Shown: positions 1 to 8,795, counted from the stretch's first letter. The stretch is DNA of 9,279 bases from Desulfobacteraceae bacterium (GCA_011390035.1 JAABTE010000083.1:1-9279), one strand, 5' to 3'. Program-made: numbers and translations. The notes: a model not told the origin generated them from the letters alone.

Positions 1-1310
<1,310 letters not shown>

Positions 1311-1322
1311 GTCTTGGCCTCC

Positions 1323-1964
1323 TTAAACGCTGATCGAAATAAAAATCGGGATCAATCCGAATCCGACGCCCACGATCACGGCAAACGCCACGCTAAACCC
1401 CCAGATAAGCGGGGTGTACTTGACGTGGCTGACGCCCAGGGTCTGAAAGGCGCTCCAGAGGCCGTGACTGACGTGGATGGCCACCACGATCATGGCAACG
1501 ATGTATATGAAGATGTATCCGCCCGAATTGAATGTGTCGGTAACGATGTGCCAGATGGTGGTGCCGGACTTATCGACGAAGTGGAAGTTGGCCAGATGCA
1601 GGATCACGAACAGCAGCACCAGGATGCCGGTGTAGGGCATGGTGGAAGAGCCGATGGTGCGGCCGCCGGCCGACTTGTTGACCGAGTATCGGACCGGGCG
1701 GGAGCGCCAGTTCTGATAGAACAGCGTCAATCCCGTGGCCACATGGATGATGGCCAGCAGCAGCAGGCCGAACTCGGCCACCTTGAGCAGCGGACCGGTG
1801 GAGTGCAGATGCTCCGCGTAGGAATTGAAGGCTTCCTGACCCATGTACAGCGTCAGGTTGCCCGCCAGGTGCGCCGCCAGAAAGCCGATGAATCCGAGGC
1901 CGGTCAAGGCCATCATCAGCTTCTTTCCGATGGATGTGGAAAGCGTGTCCGTGAACCAGTTCAT
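1323..1964 (-). CDS. sdhC: Succinate dehydrogenase cytochrome b subunit (b558 family)
   Basis: This is the di-heme membrane anchor of the complex; it exchanges electrons with the quinone pool and docks SdhAB. The 213-residue protein has five hydrophobic segments, near residues 16-38, 62-83, 110-130, 149-170 and 186-211, the layout of the SdhC b558 family. Candidate heme ligands are His32 (AAHLAGN), His74 (IIHVATG), His123 (ILHLANF) and His164 (IHVSHGLW); their spacing resembles the four ligands known in Bacillus SdhC and Wolinella FrdC. His167 is an alternative for the last. The start ATG at 1964 has a GGAGG site 5 nt upstream. sdhC is the promoter-proximal gene, followed 12 bp later by sdhA; sdhB would be expected beyond the left edge. 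A single large anchor subunit argues against the four-subunit E. coli SdhCDAB type. Confidence 0.94.
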   Translation of the reverse strand: MNWFTDTLSTSIGKKLMMALTGLGFIGFLAAHLAGNLTLYMGQEAFNSYAEHLHSTGPLLKVAEFGLLLLAIIHVATGLTLFYQNWRSRPVRYSVNKSAGGRTIGSSTMPYTGILVLLFVILHLANFHFVDKSGTTIWHIVTDTFNSGGYIFIYIVAMIVVAIHVSHGLWSAFQTLGVSHVKYTPLIWGFSVAFAVIVGVGFGLIPIFISISV

Positions 1965-2012
1965 CTTATCCTCCGCCTGTGATAATGTTGTTGGTGAAAA
2001 AGGTTATCGGGC

Positions 2013-2029
2013 GGCCGCCCGAAGCGGCC
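2013..2029 (-). promoter_or_regulatory. GC-rich hairpin in the sdhC leader
   Basis: GGCCGC and GCGGCC flank a 5-nt loop, giving a 6-bp all-GC stem; on the transcribed strand the loop reads TTCGG, so a stable UUCG-type cap is possible. It sits about 50 nt upstream of the sdhC start. A run of five T follows only after about 11 further bases, so it does not look like a standard intrinsic terminator. A role in leader stability or attenuation is conjecture. Confidence 0.3.
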
Positions 2030-2033
2030 CGTC

Positions 2034-2096
2034 GTTTGCAGCCCGCAGTTTGCAGCCCGCAGTTTGCAGCCCATCGTTTGCGGCCGATCATTTGCC
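2034..2096. repeat. 14-bp tandem repeat, about 4.5 units, in the sdhC leader
   Basis: Two identical copies of GTTTGCAGCCCGCA (2034-2047 and 2048-2061) are followed by GTTTGCAGCCCATC (2062-2075), GTTTGCGGCCGATC (2076-2089) and a partial ATTTGCC. The constant core is TTTGC(A/G)GCC. The array lies between the predicted sdhC transcription start (about 2109) and the sdhC ribosome binding site. It is too short and too regular to be CRISPR and has no spacers. It could be a cluster of protein-binding sites or simply a slippage product. Confidence 0.75.
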
Positions 2097-2115
2097 GAGG
2101 CAAGATCAATCGATT

Positions 2116-2144
2116 CTCATAGCTATTTCATCTTCAATTGTCAA
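2116..2144 (-). promoter_or_regulatory. Candidate sigma70 promoter for sdhCA
   Basis: On the minus strand TTGACA (2139-2144, consensus -35) is followed by a 17-bp spacer and TATGAG (2116-2121, 4 of 6 to the -10 consensus). It overlaps the last codons and stop of the HD-domain gene. Transcription would start near 2109, giving a leader of about 145 nt before sdhC. A dyad TTGCC-GA-GGCAA at 2092-2103 lies just downstream of the predicted start and could be an operator. Confidence 0.55.
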
Positions 2145-2688
2145 CATAATTTTTCAGCCACCAGTCGTCCCATCCCCGGCTCAGGATCGCCTCGCACAGG
2201 GCCTTTCCGGTGCGGGTCTTCAGCCGGCCGGGCACCACGGCCAGCCATTTTTCCGGAGGACGATAGCCGATGTCCTGAAGCGATTTGAGGTCCAGCACCA
2301 GGGAGAGCTGGTCCGCGTCGCGGGCCAGGCGGGCCTCAAGGGTCTCGCCCCGGTTGAACTCGGCCACCAGCTCCCGGATGGGCAGGTCCAGGGGCAGGGC
2401 TTCTGTCATGTGGTCGATGGCCTTTTCCTCGTCCTTTGCAACGTATCGCTTTTGAACGTAATTCATGTCGCCGGTGCGGGCCTCGGGCAGGTCGTGGACA
2501 AGGCACATGGCGGCAAGGCGGGCCGCGTCGGCCTCCGGCCGCATCCGGGCCATCACGTAGGCGATGAAGGTGATCATGAAGGAGTGCTCGGCCACCGATT
2601 CACGTCCCGCCCCCAGGAACTGGTATCCGGAGCGGGGGGTGCGCTTGAGCATGGCGGCCTCGTACAGAAGGTCGGCGATTTTTTCCAT
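2134..2688 (-). CDS. HD-domain phosphohydrolase, YfbR/HDDC2-like
   Basis: The protein of 184 residues belongs to the HD metal-dependent phosphohydrolases most like the YfbR 5'-deoxynucleotidase / HDDC2 group. Visible metal-binding residues are His35 in SVAEHSF, His65-Asp66 in LVHDLPEA and Asp126 in RDADQLS, and the N-terminal SGYQFLGAGRESVAEHS block is typical of the group. E. coli YfbR removes phosphate from deoxynucleoside 5'-monophosphates; whether this protein shares that substrate is inference. I chose the ATG at 2688 because the recognisable domain starts at once (MEKIADLLYEA) and the open frame further upstream (to 2862) has no family resemblance. AGGA lies 14 nt upstream, a longer gap than usual. 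The gene is divergent from tolQ and lies directly upstream of sdhC in the same direction; sdhC appears to have its own promoter. Confidence 0.85.
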   Translation of the reverse strand: MEKIADLLYEAAMLKRTPRSGYQFLGAGRESVAEHSFMITFIAYVMARMRPEADAARLAAMCLVHDLPEARTGDMNYVQKRYVAKDEEKAIDHMTEALPLDLPIRELVAEFNRGETLEARLARDADQLSLVLDLKSLQDIGYRPPEKWLAVVPGRLKTRTGKALCEAILSRGWDDWWLKNYVDN

Positions 2689-2734
2689 GGTGTCGGTATC
2701 TTTCCTTTCGCGTCGGGTTGGCGTCAAGCCCCAC

Positions 2735-2763
2735 ATCATAGGGGCGGCCGGGGGGCAAAGCAA
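2735..2763 (-). promoter_or_regulatory. Candidate promoter for the HD-domain gene
   Basis: On the minus strand TATGAT (2735-2740, 5 of 6 to the -10 consensus) is preceded at 17 bp by TTGCTT (2758-2763, only 3 of 6 to the -35 consensus). Transcription would start about 40 nt upstream of the ATG at 2688. The weak -35 box suggests low activity or help from an activator. Confidence 0.4.
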
Positions 2764-2772
2764 CCAATTTTC

Positions 2773-2801
2773 TTGACACTTCGGGCGGCTTTCGTTAACA
2801 T
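2773..2801 (+). promoter_or_regulatory. Candidate sigma70 promoter for the tol-pal operon
   Basis: TTGACA (2773-2778, consensus -35) is separated by exactly 17 bp from TAACAT (2796-2801, 4 of 6 including the conserved TA and final T). The predicted start near 2808 leaves a leader of about 170 nt before tolQ. Downstream genes are closely packed, so this may drive the whole tolQ-to-cpoB unit and perhaps the ruv genes. Confidence 0.55.
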
Positions 2802-2813
2802 GACTAAGATAAT

Positions 2814-2832
2814 CCGGCGCGAAAACCGCCGG
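2814..2832 (+). promoter_or_regulatory. Inverted repeat at the 5' end of the tol leader
   Basis: CCGGCG and CGCCGG enclose a 7-nt A-rich loop, a perfect 6-bp stem starting a few bases after the predicted transcription start. The following bases (CATTATTGTCTT) are only moderately T-rich, so a terminator or attenuator is possible but weak. A 5'-stabilising stem or an operator dyad would look the same. Confidence 0.3.
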
Positions 2833-2978
2833 CATTATTGTCTTATGAGGATTTGAAAGCAACGGCGCGCCCCTGGCGGAGCGCCCGACGGGACATATAT
2901 AAAAACCTGAAATGGACCAACGCGCGTGAACAGGCTGTCGAAACGGACGGTTTTCAAGCGGATTTGGAGCGACTGACG

Positions 2979-3715
2979 ATGCCGGGTAATATCGATATCA
3001 TCCGGATGGTGATCAACGCGGGGCCGGTGGTGAAGCTGGTGCTGTTTCTGCTGCTCTTCTTCTCCATCACCTCCTGGGCCATCATCTTTATAAAGTGGCG
3101 CTACCTGAGAAAGGCTTTCCGGGAGTCGGACGAGTTCATGGAGATCTTCTGGGAGAGCCGGGATTTCTCCGTGGCCTTCAAGGAGGCCGAGGACTACCAG
3201 GGCAGCCCCATCGCCCGGATATTCTGCGCCGGCTATATCGAGCTTCGCAAGCTGGCCCAGTCCAACCTCCAGCCCAAGGCGGCCGCCGCCCCGGCCGAGG
3301 AGGGCGAGGAAGATTCCCTGGGCGGCCGGATGACCGCCGGGGCCAGCGTGCAGCGCTCCCTTAGGCGGGCCATCAGCACCGAGATCACCCGCATGACCCA
3401 GATGGTGCCGTTTCTGGCCACCACCGGCAACACCACGCCCTTTATCGGGCTATTCGGCACCGTATGGGGGATCATGAACTCCTTTCACGGCATCGGTTTA
3501 ACCGGTTCGGCCAGCCTGGCGGCGGTGGCCCCCGGCATATCCGAGGCGCTCATCGCCACGGCGGCCGGCCTTGCCGTGGCCATCCCCGCGGTGATCGCCT
3601 TTAATTACTTCATGCAGAAGATCCGGGTGATCGAGAGCGAATTGCAGAATTTCACCGCCGATTTTCTCAACATCGTGGAGCGGGACATCATTCCGGCCAG
3701 GGGAGGGCGCGTCTG

Positions 3716-3716
<1 letters not shown>
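2979..3716 (+). CDS. tolQ: TolQ, proton channel subunit of the Tol-Pal motor
   Basis: TolQ forms the inner-membrane pentameric stator that, with TolR, uses the proton gradient to drive TolA. The 245-residue protein shows the MotA/TolQ/ExbB layout: TM1 at about 18-38, a cytoplasmic loop, then two segments near 140-162 and 183-208 carrying the conserved stretch TTGNTTPFIGLFGTVWGIM (148-166) and a Gly/Ala/Pro-rich third segment (SEALIATAAGLAVAIPAV). The loop has an Ala/Glu-rich, low-complexity insert at about 97-121, which explains the slight excess over the 230 residues of E. coli TolQ. I chose the ATG at 2979 because GGAG lies 9 nt upstream and TolQ-like sequence begins there; the frame is open back to 2838 but has no ATG and no recognisable sequence. 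The stop overlaps the tolR start (TGATG). ybgC, which heads this operon in many proteobacteria, is absent here. TolQ is favoured over ExbB because tolB and pal follow. Confidence 0.95.
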
Positions 3717-4206
<490 letters not shown>

Positions 4207-4210
<4 letters not shown>

Positions 4211-5280
4211 CCGGCCAAGCCCCACGCTCATCGCTTTTTCGCAGCAGCGAGGGCGACACGCGCCTCTTCCTGCTTACCCTGGCGGCCTCCATCCTGTGCC
4301 ATCTGGGCCTGGTGGTGGCGCTGATTTTCGCCTCCGAGCACACCCCCCAGCCCGCTTTCAGCCATTCGGTGATCGATGTTACCATGGTGACGGCCCCGGC
4401 CGAGGGGCCGCCGGGGGCCGCGCCCGAACCGGCCGAGCCGCCGCCGCCAAAGCCGCTGACGCCGGCCGAGCGCGAAGCCCTGCTAATGGATCAGGCCCCC
4501 CCCGCGCCGGAGCCCGAGCCGCCCCAACCGAAACCCGAGCCTGATGTGGCCCCGGCCCCCGAGCCGCCGCCGGAAACCCCGGCGCCGGAACCGCGTGCCG
4601 AGCCCCCTTCCGATTCGGAAAAGGTGGTGATAGACCCTGTGGAGCCGGAGGAGCCGCCGCCGCCGAAGCCCGAGCCCCGGCCCGAAAAACGGCCGACACC
4701 CAAGCCCGCGCCGGAAAAGCCGGCGCCAAAGCCTGCGGCCCGTCCGGAATCGGGGGAGGCGCCGCCCATCAAGAAACCGGCCTATCGCAAGCCGGACAAG
4801 CCGGCCCCGGCCGTCGAGGCCCCGGCGTCCTCCCGCTCGCCCGTGGAAGAGGCCATCCGCCGCATCGAGCGCAGCGTGGCCATGCGCAACCGGCAGGCCC
4901 CAGCCGGGGGCGGGGGCGCCGCCGGCGGGGCGGCCGGCGAATCGGGGGGCGGGGCCGCCATGGGCATTCAGGCCAGGGCGGCCATCACCTCCTATGCCGG
5001 CAGCGTGCTGCCGGACCGGATCAATCGCAACTGGGCCTTTTCCGAGCACCTGGCCAGCCGCCGGTTCAACCTGGAGGCGGTGCTGGTGATCAAGATCCGG
5101 GCCGACGGCGAGATTGTGGACATCTTTTTCGAGCGGAAATCGGGGGACGCCTATTTCGACGACTCAGCCTACAAGGCGGTGGTCAAGTCCAACCCGTTGC
5201 CGCCCCTGCCCGGGGTCTACGCGGCCTACCGGGACACCTACACGGTCGGGCTCCGCTTCACGCCGTCCGGCCTGAACTGA
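4207..5280 (+). CDS. tolA: TolA, TonB-like energy transducer of the Tol-Pal system
   Basis: TolA spans the periplasm and carries motor energy to TolB/Pal. The 357-residue protein has a short cytoplasmic N-terminus, one TM helix (about 20-42) with the SxxxH pair Ser28/His32 that TolA and TonB use to engage the stator, and a Pro/Glu/Lys-rich stretch from about 63 to 208. A short helical segment (about 211-230, VEEAIRRIERSVAMRNRQ) leads to a Gly-rich hinge (about 231-249) and a C-terminal TonB_C/TolA_C domain from about 254 (containing NLEAVLVIKIRADGEIVD and NPLPPLPG). The periplasmic arm is polyproline-like as in TonB, not the long Ala/Lys/Glu helix of E. coli TolA. The position between tolR and tolB is why I call it tolA; by sequence alone it would be a TonB-family protein. 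The start overlaps the tolR stop. Confidence 0.88.
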
Positions 5281-5311
5281 AAACAGCCCCAAGCGACGTG
5301 TGGGAATGCTT

Positions 5312-6634
5312 ATGCCATCTAAAAAATTAAAGACGCTTACGGCCATCGCCATCGCCGCGGTCCTCGCCATTGCCGGCGAGGCCCGGGCCGCCTACGACTA
5401 TGTGGACATCAGCAACCCCTCCCTGCGCAAGATCCCCATGGCCGTGTCCGATTTTAAAACCCAGCCGCCGGACCGGGCGGCCCTGGGCCGTGAAGGGGGG
5501 GAGCTTCTGGAAAAAAACCTCGATTTCACCGGCTATTTCAGCATGATCCCGGAGGGCCGTTTTCCGGCGGACCCGTCCGCCATGGGGCTCACCGAGGCGG
5601 AGATCGACTTTAAAATCTGGACCCGTGCGGGCGCCGAGCTGCTGGTGACGGGTCTGGCGCGGGTGGACAGCGAGATTGTGGAGCTGGAGCTGCGCCTCTT
5701 TGACACGGTCAAGGGCTCGCTGCTGGTGGGAAAGCGCTACCGGGGCTGGCACAAGGATATGGAGCGGATGATCCGGCGGTTTTGCGGCGAGATCATCCAC
5801 GCGCTCACGGGCGAGTGGGGCTTTTTCAACTCCCGCATCGCCTTTGTCTCCAACGGCGCGGGCAATAAAGAGATCTATACCTGCGATTTCGACGGCGCCA
5901 ATGTTCGCCAGGTGACCCATCAAAAGAGCATCGCCCTGTTTCCGGCCTGGTCGCCGGACGGCAGGCGCCTGGCCTACACCGCCTATGGCCGGGGGCGGCC
6001 GGAAATCTACATCCAGCCCCTGGACGGCCGGCAGGGGGCCATCGTCTCCAAAAAGGGGATAAACTCCACCCCCGTCTGGGTGCCGGGGCAAAGCCAGATG
6101 GCCGCCACCTTCTCCTTTGACGGGGATCAGGACATCTATATGTTCACCGAGGGCGGCCAGATCACCCGCAGGCTCACCGAGCAGTGGGGCATCGACACCT
6201 CCCCGGCCTGGTCGCCGGACGGAAGCCGGATGGCCTTCGTGTCGGACCGGTCCGGCAGCCCCCAGATCTATATTCGCGAGATGGCCGGAGGCATCCGGCG
6301 GCTCACCTTCAGCGGCGGATACAACACCCAGCCGGCATGGTCGCCCCGGGGCGACCAGATCGCCTATTCTTCCATGGAGGGCGGCCAGATCAACATCTAT
6401 GTCACGGACCTCGACGGCAGACGGCCGCGGCGGCTGACAGCGGGGGGGCGAAGCAACGAGTCCCCCTCATGGTCGCCCGACGGCAGCATGATCGTCTTTA
6501 GCTCCAACCGGGAAGGACCGTTTCGAATCTACGTGATGACCGCGCACGGCACGGACCAGCGCCGCCTGCTCTCCCTGCCCGGAGAGCAGACCGGCCCGGC
6601 CTGGTCGCCGCGGATGTCGGAAACCCAGCAATAA
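5312..6634 (+). CDS. tolB: TolB, periplasmic beta-propeller of the Tol-Pal system
   Basis: TolB binds Pal and TolA in the periplasm and controls how much Pal is free to grip peptidoglycan. The protein (440 residues from this start) has a signal peptide with a short basic start (MPSKKLK), a hydrophobic core and a likely cut after EARA (residue 23). An N-terminal TolB_N domain (about 25-165) contains LLEKNLDFTGYFSMIP. A C-terminal propeller of PD40-type repeats (about 175-435) is marked by recurrent WSPDG/WSPRG turns (first at Trp213) and strands such as MAFVSDRSGSPQIYI. Length agrees with the usual 430. Of three possible starts (GTG 5300, ATG 5306, ATG 5312) I prefer 5312 because GGGA lies 6 nt upstream and the signal peptide starts cleanly. 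It lies 31 nt after tolA. Confidence 0.95.
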   Translation: MPSKKLKTLTAIAIAAVLAIAGEARAAYDYVDISNPSLRKIPMAVSDFKTQPPDRAALGREGGELLEKNLDFTGYFSMIPEGRFPADPSAMGLTEAEIDFKIWTRAGAELLVTGLARVDSEIVELELRLFDTVKGSLLVGKRYRGWHKDMERMIRRFCGEIIHALTGEWGFFNSRIAFVSNGAGNKEIYTCDFDGANVRQVTHQKSIALFPAWSPDGRRLAYTAYGRGRPEIYIQPLDGRQGAIVSKKGINSTPVWVPGQSQMAATFSFDGDQDIYMFTEGGQITRRLTEQWGIDTSPAWSPDGSRMAFVSDRSGSPQIYIREMAGGIRRLTFSGGYNTQPAWSPRGDQIAYSSMEGGQINIYVTDLDGRRPRRLTAGGRSNESPSWSPDGSMIVFSSNREGPFRIYVMTAHGTDQRRLLSLPGEQTGPAWSPRMSETQQ

Positions 6635-6651
6635 CCAGTAGTCGGAATGAG

Positions 6652-6660
6652 AAAAGGAGG
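6652..6660 (+). promoter_or_regulatory. pal: Ribosome binding site that fixes the pal start
   Basis: AAAAGGAGG lies 4 nt upstream of the ATG at 6665. The earlier in-frame ATG at 6647 has no comparable site and would run through this sequence, so 6665 is preferred. Confidence 0.7.
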
Positions 6661-6664
6661 CACC

Positions 6665-7261
6665 ATGTCAAGAGCGTTACGTGTCACGGCGGTCCTGATG
6701 CTGTTTTTCGCCCCGATGTTCCTTGTGTCCTGTGCAAAGAAGGCGGTCACCCCCGGTCCGGAAAACATTTATGAGCAGTCTCCCGTGGCGGGCCAGCCGG
6801 ACCGGATGGCTCCCGGCGGCGGACTGCCCGGCGAGCAGAGCTACCAGGCCGGCGGAACCGACAGCTATGATCTTCAAGAGCGCCAGCGCTCCGATGCCAT
6901 GCGCCAGGAGATCCTGGCCACCAAGAGCGCCTTTGAAGACGAGGACATCTATTTCGAGTTCGACAGCTCCGCCCTCACCAGCCGGGCCCAGGCCAAGCTG
7001 CGGGACAAGGCCATGTGGCTCCAGCGCTATCCTTCGGTGTCGGTTATCATCGAGGGGCACTGCGACGAGCGGGGCACCAGCGAGTACAACCTGGCCCTGG
7101 GAGATCGCCGGGCCGAGGGCGTCAAGAACTACCTGGTGAACCTGGGCGTCTCCCCGGCCCGGATGGTCAACATCAGCTACGGCGAAGAGCGGCCCAAGGA
7201 TCCGGGCCAGAACGAGGCCGCCTGGGCGCGGAACCGGCGGGCCCACCTGGTGGTTGAGTAA
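6665..7261 (+). CDS. pal: Pal, peptidoglycan-associated outer-membrane lipoprotein
   Basis: Pal is anchored in the outer membrane by its lipid and binds peptidoglycan through an OmpA-like domain; TolB and TolA modulate this binding. From this start the protein has 198 residues: a lipoprotein signal with the lipobox LVSC and Cys23 (next residue Ala, so outer-membrane sorting is expected), a flexible Gly/Pro-rich linker (about 28-90), then the OmpA_C domain (about 94-198) with IYFEFDSSAL and IIEGHCDERGTSEYNLALG followed by RRA, the diaminopimelate-binding region of this family. The linker is somewhat longer than in E. coli Pal (173 residues in all). The gene lies 30 nt after tolB; the downstream cpoB ribosome binding site overlaps its TAA. 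Confidence 0.96.
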   Translation: MSRALRVTAVLMLFFAPMFLVSCAKKAVTPGPENIYEQSPVAGQPDRMAPGGGLPGEQSYQAGGTDSYDLQERQRSDAMRQEILATKSAFEDEDIYFEFDSSALTSRAQAKLRDKAMWLQRYPSVSVIIEGHCDERGTSEYNLALGDRRAEGVKNYLVNLGVSPARMVNISYGEERPKDPGQNEAAWARNRRAHLVVE

Positions 7262-7264
7262 GGA
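7260..7264 (+). promoter_or_regulatory. cpoB: Ribosome binding site favouring the cpoB start at 7273
   Basis: AAGGA overlaps the pal stop codon and lies 8 nt before the ATG at 7273. For the alternative in-frame ATG at 7264 the same bases would be too close to act. The arrangement suggests coupling to pal. Confidence 0.5.
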
Positions 7265-7272
7265 TGAGCAAG

Positions 7273-8250
7273 ATGCTTTATCTGTTGTACAAGGCTCTGT
7301 CGAGGATGGCGGCGGCGATCCTGTTCGCCGCCGCCCTGGCCGGATGCGCCACCCAGTCGGACATGCTGACCCTGAACGAGCGGCTCATCGACGTGGAGCG
7401 GCGAAGCATGGAGCTGCAGCAGCGCAATCAGGCCCTGATGCGCGAAAACGATCAGATCCGGGCCCGAGTGGAGACCTACACCCATAGCAGCCGGGAAAAG
7501 GAGATGGACCTGCGGGACCAGAGCGCCGGCGTCTATGCCTCCGTGGAGCGGTTCAAGGAGGACATAAGCCGTCTCAACGGCCGCATCGAGGAGTCCCAGC
7601 ACGAGTATCAGGCGGGGCTGCGGCGGCTGGAGGATCGGCTGGGTCGCATCGAGGGCTATCTGAACACCGGCGGCCCGTCCGGGGGAAGCCCCGGCCTGCC
7701 CCCCGGCGTTTCCGGCGGCCCGTCTCCGGCTGATCCGTACCCGGCCGGCCCGTCTTCGGCGGGCCCGGCAGCGGGCGGGCAGACCTTCCAGCCGGACGCG
7801 GGGGCGGACGTCCCGCTCCGCTACGCCCCCGACGACGACGAGCCGTCTCTGCGGGTGCGCACCGGCGCGGGCGGCCCCGTCACCGAGGATGACCTGTACG
7901 CCATGGCCAAAACCGCCTTTGATACCAGCGATTACGACCAGGCCCGCCAGGGGTTCGAGGAGCTGATAAGGAAATATCCCCGGTCCCCCCACGCGGACAA
8001 CGCCCAGTTCTGGATCGGCGAGATCCATTACCGGCACCGCCGGTACGAGGAGGCGATCCTGGCCTATCAGACGGTGATCGAGCGGTATCCCCAGGGAAAC
8101 AAGGTTCGGGCCTCGCTGCTCAAGCAGGGCCTGGCCTTTGCCAACCTGGGCGACCGTGACAGCGCCCGGCGCATCCTCCAGGACCTGACCCGCCGCTATC
8201 CCGGCACCAACGAGGCCCAACTGGCCAATGGCGCCCTTGGCAAGCTATAG
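7273..8250 (+). CDS. cpoB: CpoB (YbgF), Tol-Pal associated TPR lipoprotein
   Basis: CpoB coordinates peptidoglycan synthesis with Tol-driven outer-membrane constriction in E. coli. This 325-residue version has a lipoprotein signal (ILFAAALAGC, Cys25), a long charged coiled-coil-like segment (about 30-125, rich in Glu/Arg/Gln heptads), a Gly/Pro/Ser-rich linker (about 133-200), and a C-terminal TPR domain from about 203 starting DDLYAMAKTAFDTSDYDQA, with repeats ending in RKYPRSP, ERYPQGN and RRYPGTN as in the YbgF family. E. coli CpoB is a soluble periplasmic protein, so the lipobox is a difference: this one is probably membrane-anchored. An in-frame ATG at 7264 would add three residues; 7273 has the better ribosome binding site. 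A ruvC gene follows 21 nt later. Confidence 0.9.
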   Translation: MLYLLYKALSRMAAAILFAAALAGCATQSDMLTLNERLIDVERRSMELQQRNQALMRENDQIRARVETYTHSSREKEMDLRDQSAGVYASVERFKEDISRLNGRIEESQHEYQAGLRRLEDRLGRIEGYLNTGGPSGGSPGLPPGVSGGPSPADPYPAGPSSAGPAAGGQTFQPDAGADVPLRYAPDDDEPSLRVRTGAGGPVTEDDLYAMAKTAFDTSDYDQARQGFEELIRKYPRSPHADNAQFWIGEIHYRHRRYEEAILAYQTVIERYPQGNKVRASLLKQGLAFANLGDRDSARRILQDLTRRYPGTNEAQLANGALGKL

Positions 8251-8271
8251 GCGGGGGCGTTCCGGCGCTTC

Positions 8272-8790
8272 ATGATCAGGGTTCTGGGCATTGATCCGGG
8301 TCTGGCCGCAACCGGCGTGGGGGTGGTGAGCGGGGCGGGCCGGCGGGTGGCGGGCGCCGCCTACGGCGCGGTGCGCACCCCCGCCGGCGATCCCCTGCCG
8401 GCGCGGCTGGACCAGATCTACGAGGCCGTCGCCAGCCTGCTGAGGGAACAGGCGCCGAGCCTGATGGTGGTGGAGGATGTCTTCTCCCTGGGCCGCTACC
8501 CCAAGTCCGGCATCACCCTGGGCCGGGTTTCCGGCGTGATCCTGCTGGCCGGCCAGCGCCACGGCGTGCCGGTGATGGAGGTGCCGGTTCGGGAGGCAAA
8601 GAAGGTGCTCACCGGAAACGGCGGCGCCGACAAGGCCCAGTTGGAGCGCGCCGTGCGCCATGTTTTGAAACTGACAGACCCCATCCGCCCGGATCATGCC
8701 TCGGACGCGCTGGCCCTGGCCCTGATCGGCCTGTTCCGCCACGGGGATGCGCCCCGGCGGGTGATCTTTCCCGCCGCGGCCGCCTGCTGA
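8272..8790 (+). CDS. ruvC: RuvC, crossover junction endodeoxyribonuclease
   Basis: RuvC is the dimeric resolvase that cuts Holliday junctions left by recombination or fork reversal, working with RuvAB in the cytoplasm. The 172-residue protein matches the usual length (E. coli 173). Visible active-site positions are Asp8 in GIDPG, Glu68 in VVEDVFSLGRY, His142 and Asp145 in DHASDALALAL. His at the third position replaces the Asp of E. coli (Asp138) but matches the His143/Asp146 pair of Thermus thermophilus RuvC, so an active enzyme is expected. The stretch RYPKSGITLGRVSGVILLAG occupies the place of the family's KSALKLGQARG-type DNA-binding helix. It follows cpoB by 21 nt with only a weak G-rich ribosome binding region, so it may be read from the tol-pal transcript. 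Confidence 0.95.
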   Translation: MIRVLGIDPGLAATGVGVVSGAGRRVAGAAYGAVRTPAGDPLPARLDQIYEAVASLLREQAPSLMVVEDVFSLGRYPKSGITLGRVSGVILLAGQRHGVPVMEVPVREAKKVLTGNGGADKAQLERAVRHVLKLTDPIRPDHASDALALALIGLFRHGDAPRRVIFPAAAAC

Positions 8791-8795
8791 CCGTT

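Noticed and set aside
2013..2029. Intrinsic terminator upstream of sdhC
   Set aside because: The stem is strong, but the T run begins about 11 bases away instead of directly after it.
2689..2862. Longer N-terminus of the HD-domain protein
   Set aside because: It would span both candidate promoters; the family sequence starts at the ATG at 2688.
2838..2978. In-frame N-terminal extension of TolQ by 47 codons
   Set aside because: It has no ATG and no TolQ-like sequence, while the ATG at 2979 has a ribosome binding site and starts the recognisable protein.
4379..5049. Several open frames opposite tolA
   Set aside because: They are shadows of the Pro/Glu-rich coding sequence; their products are low-complexity Gly/Arg or Ala runs.
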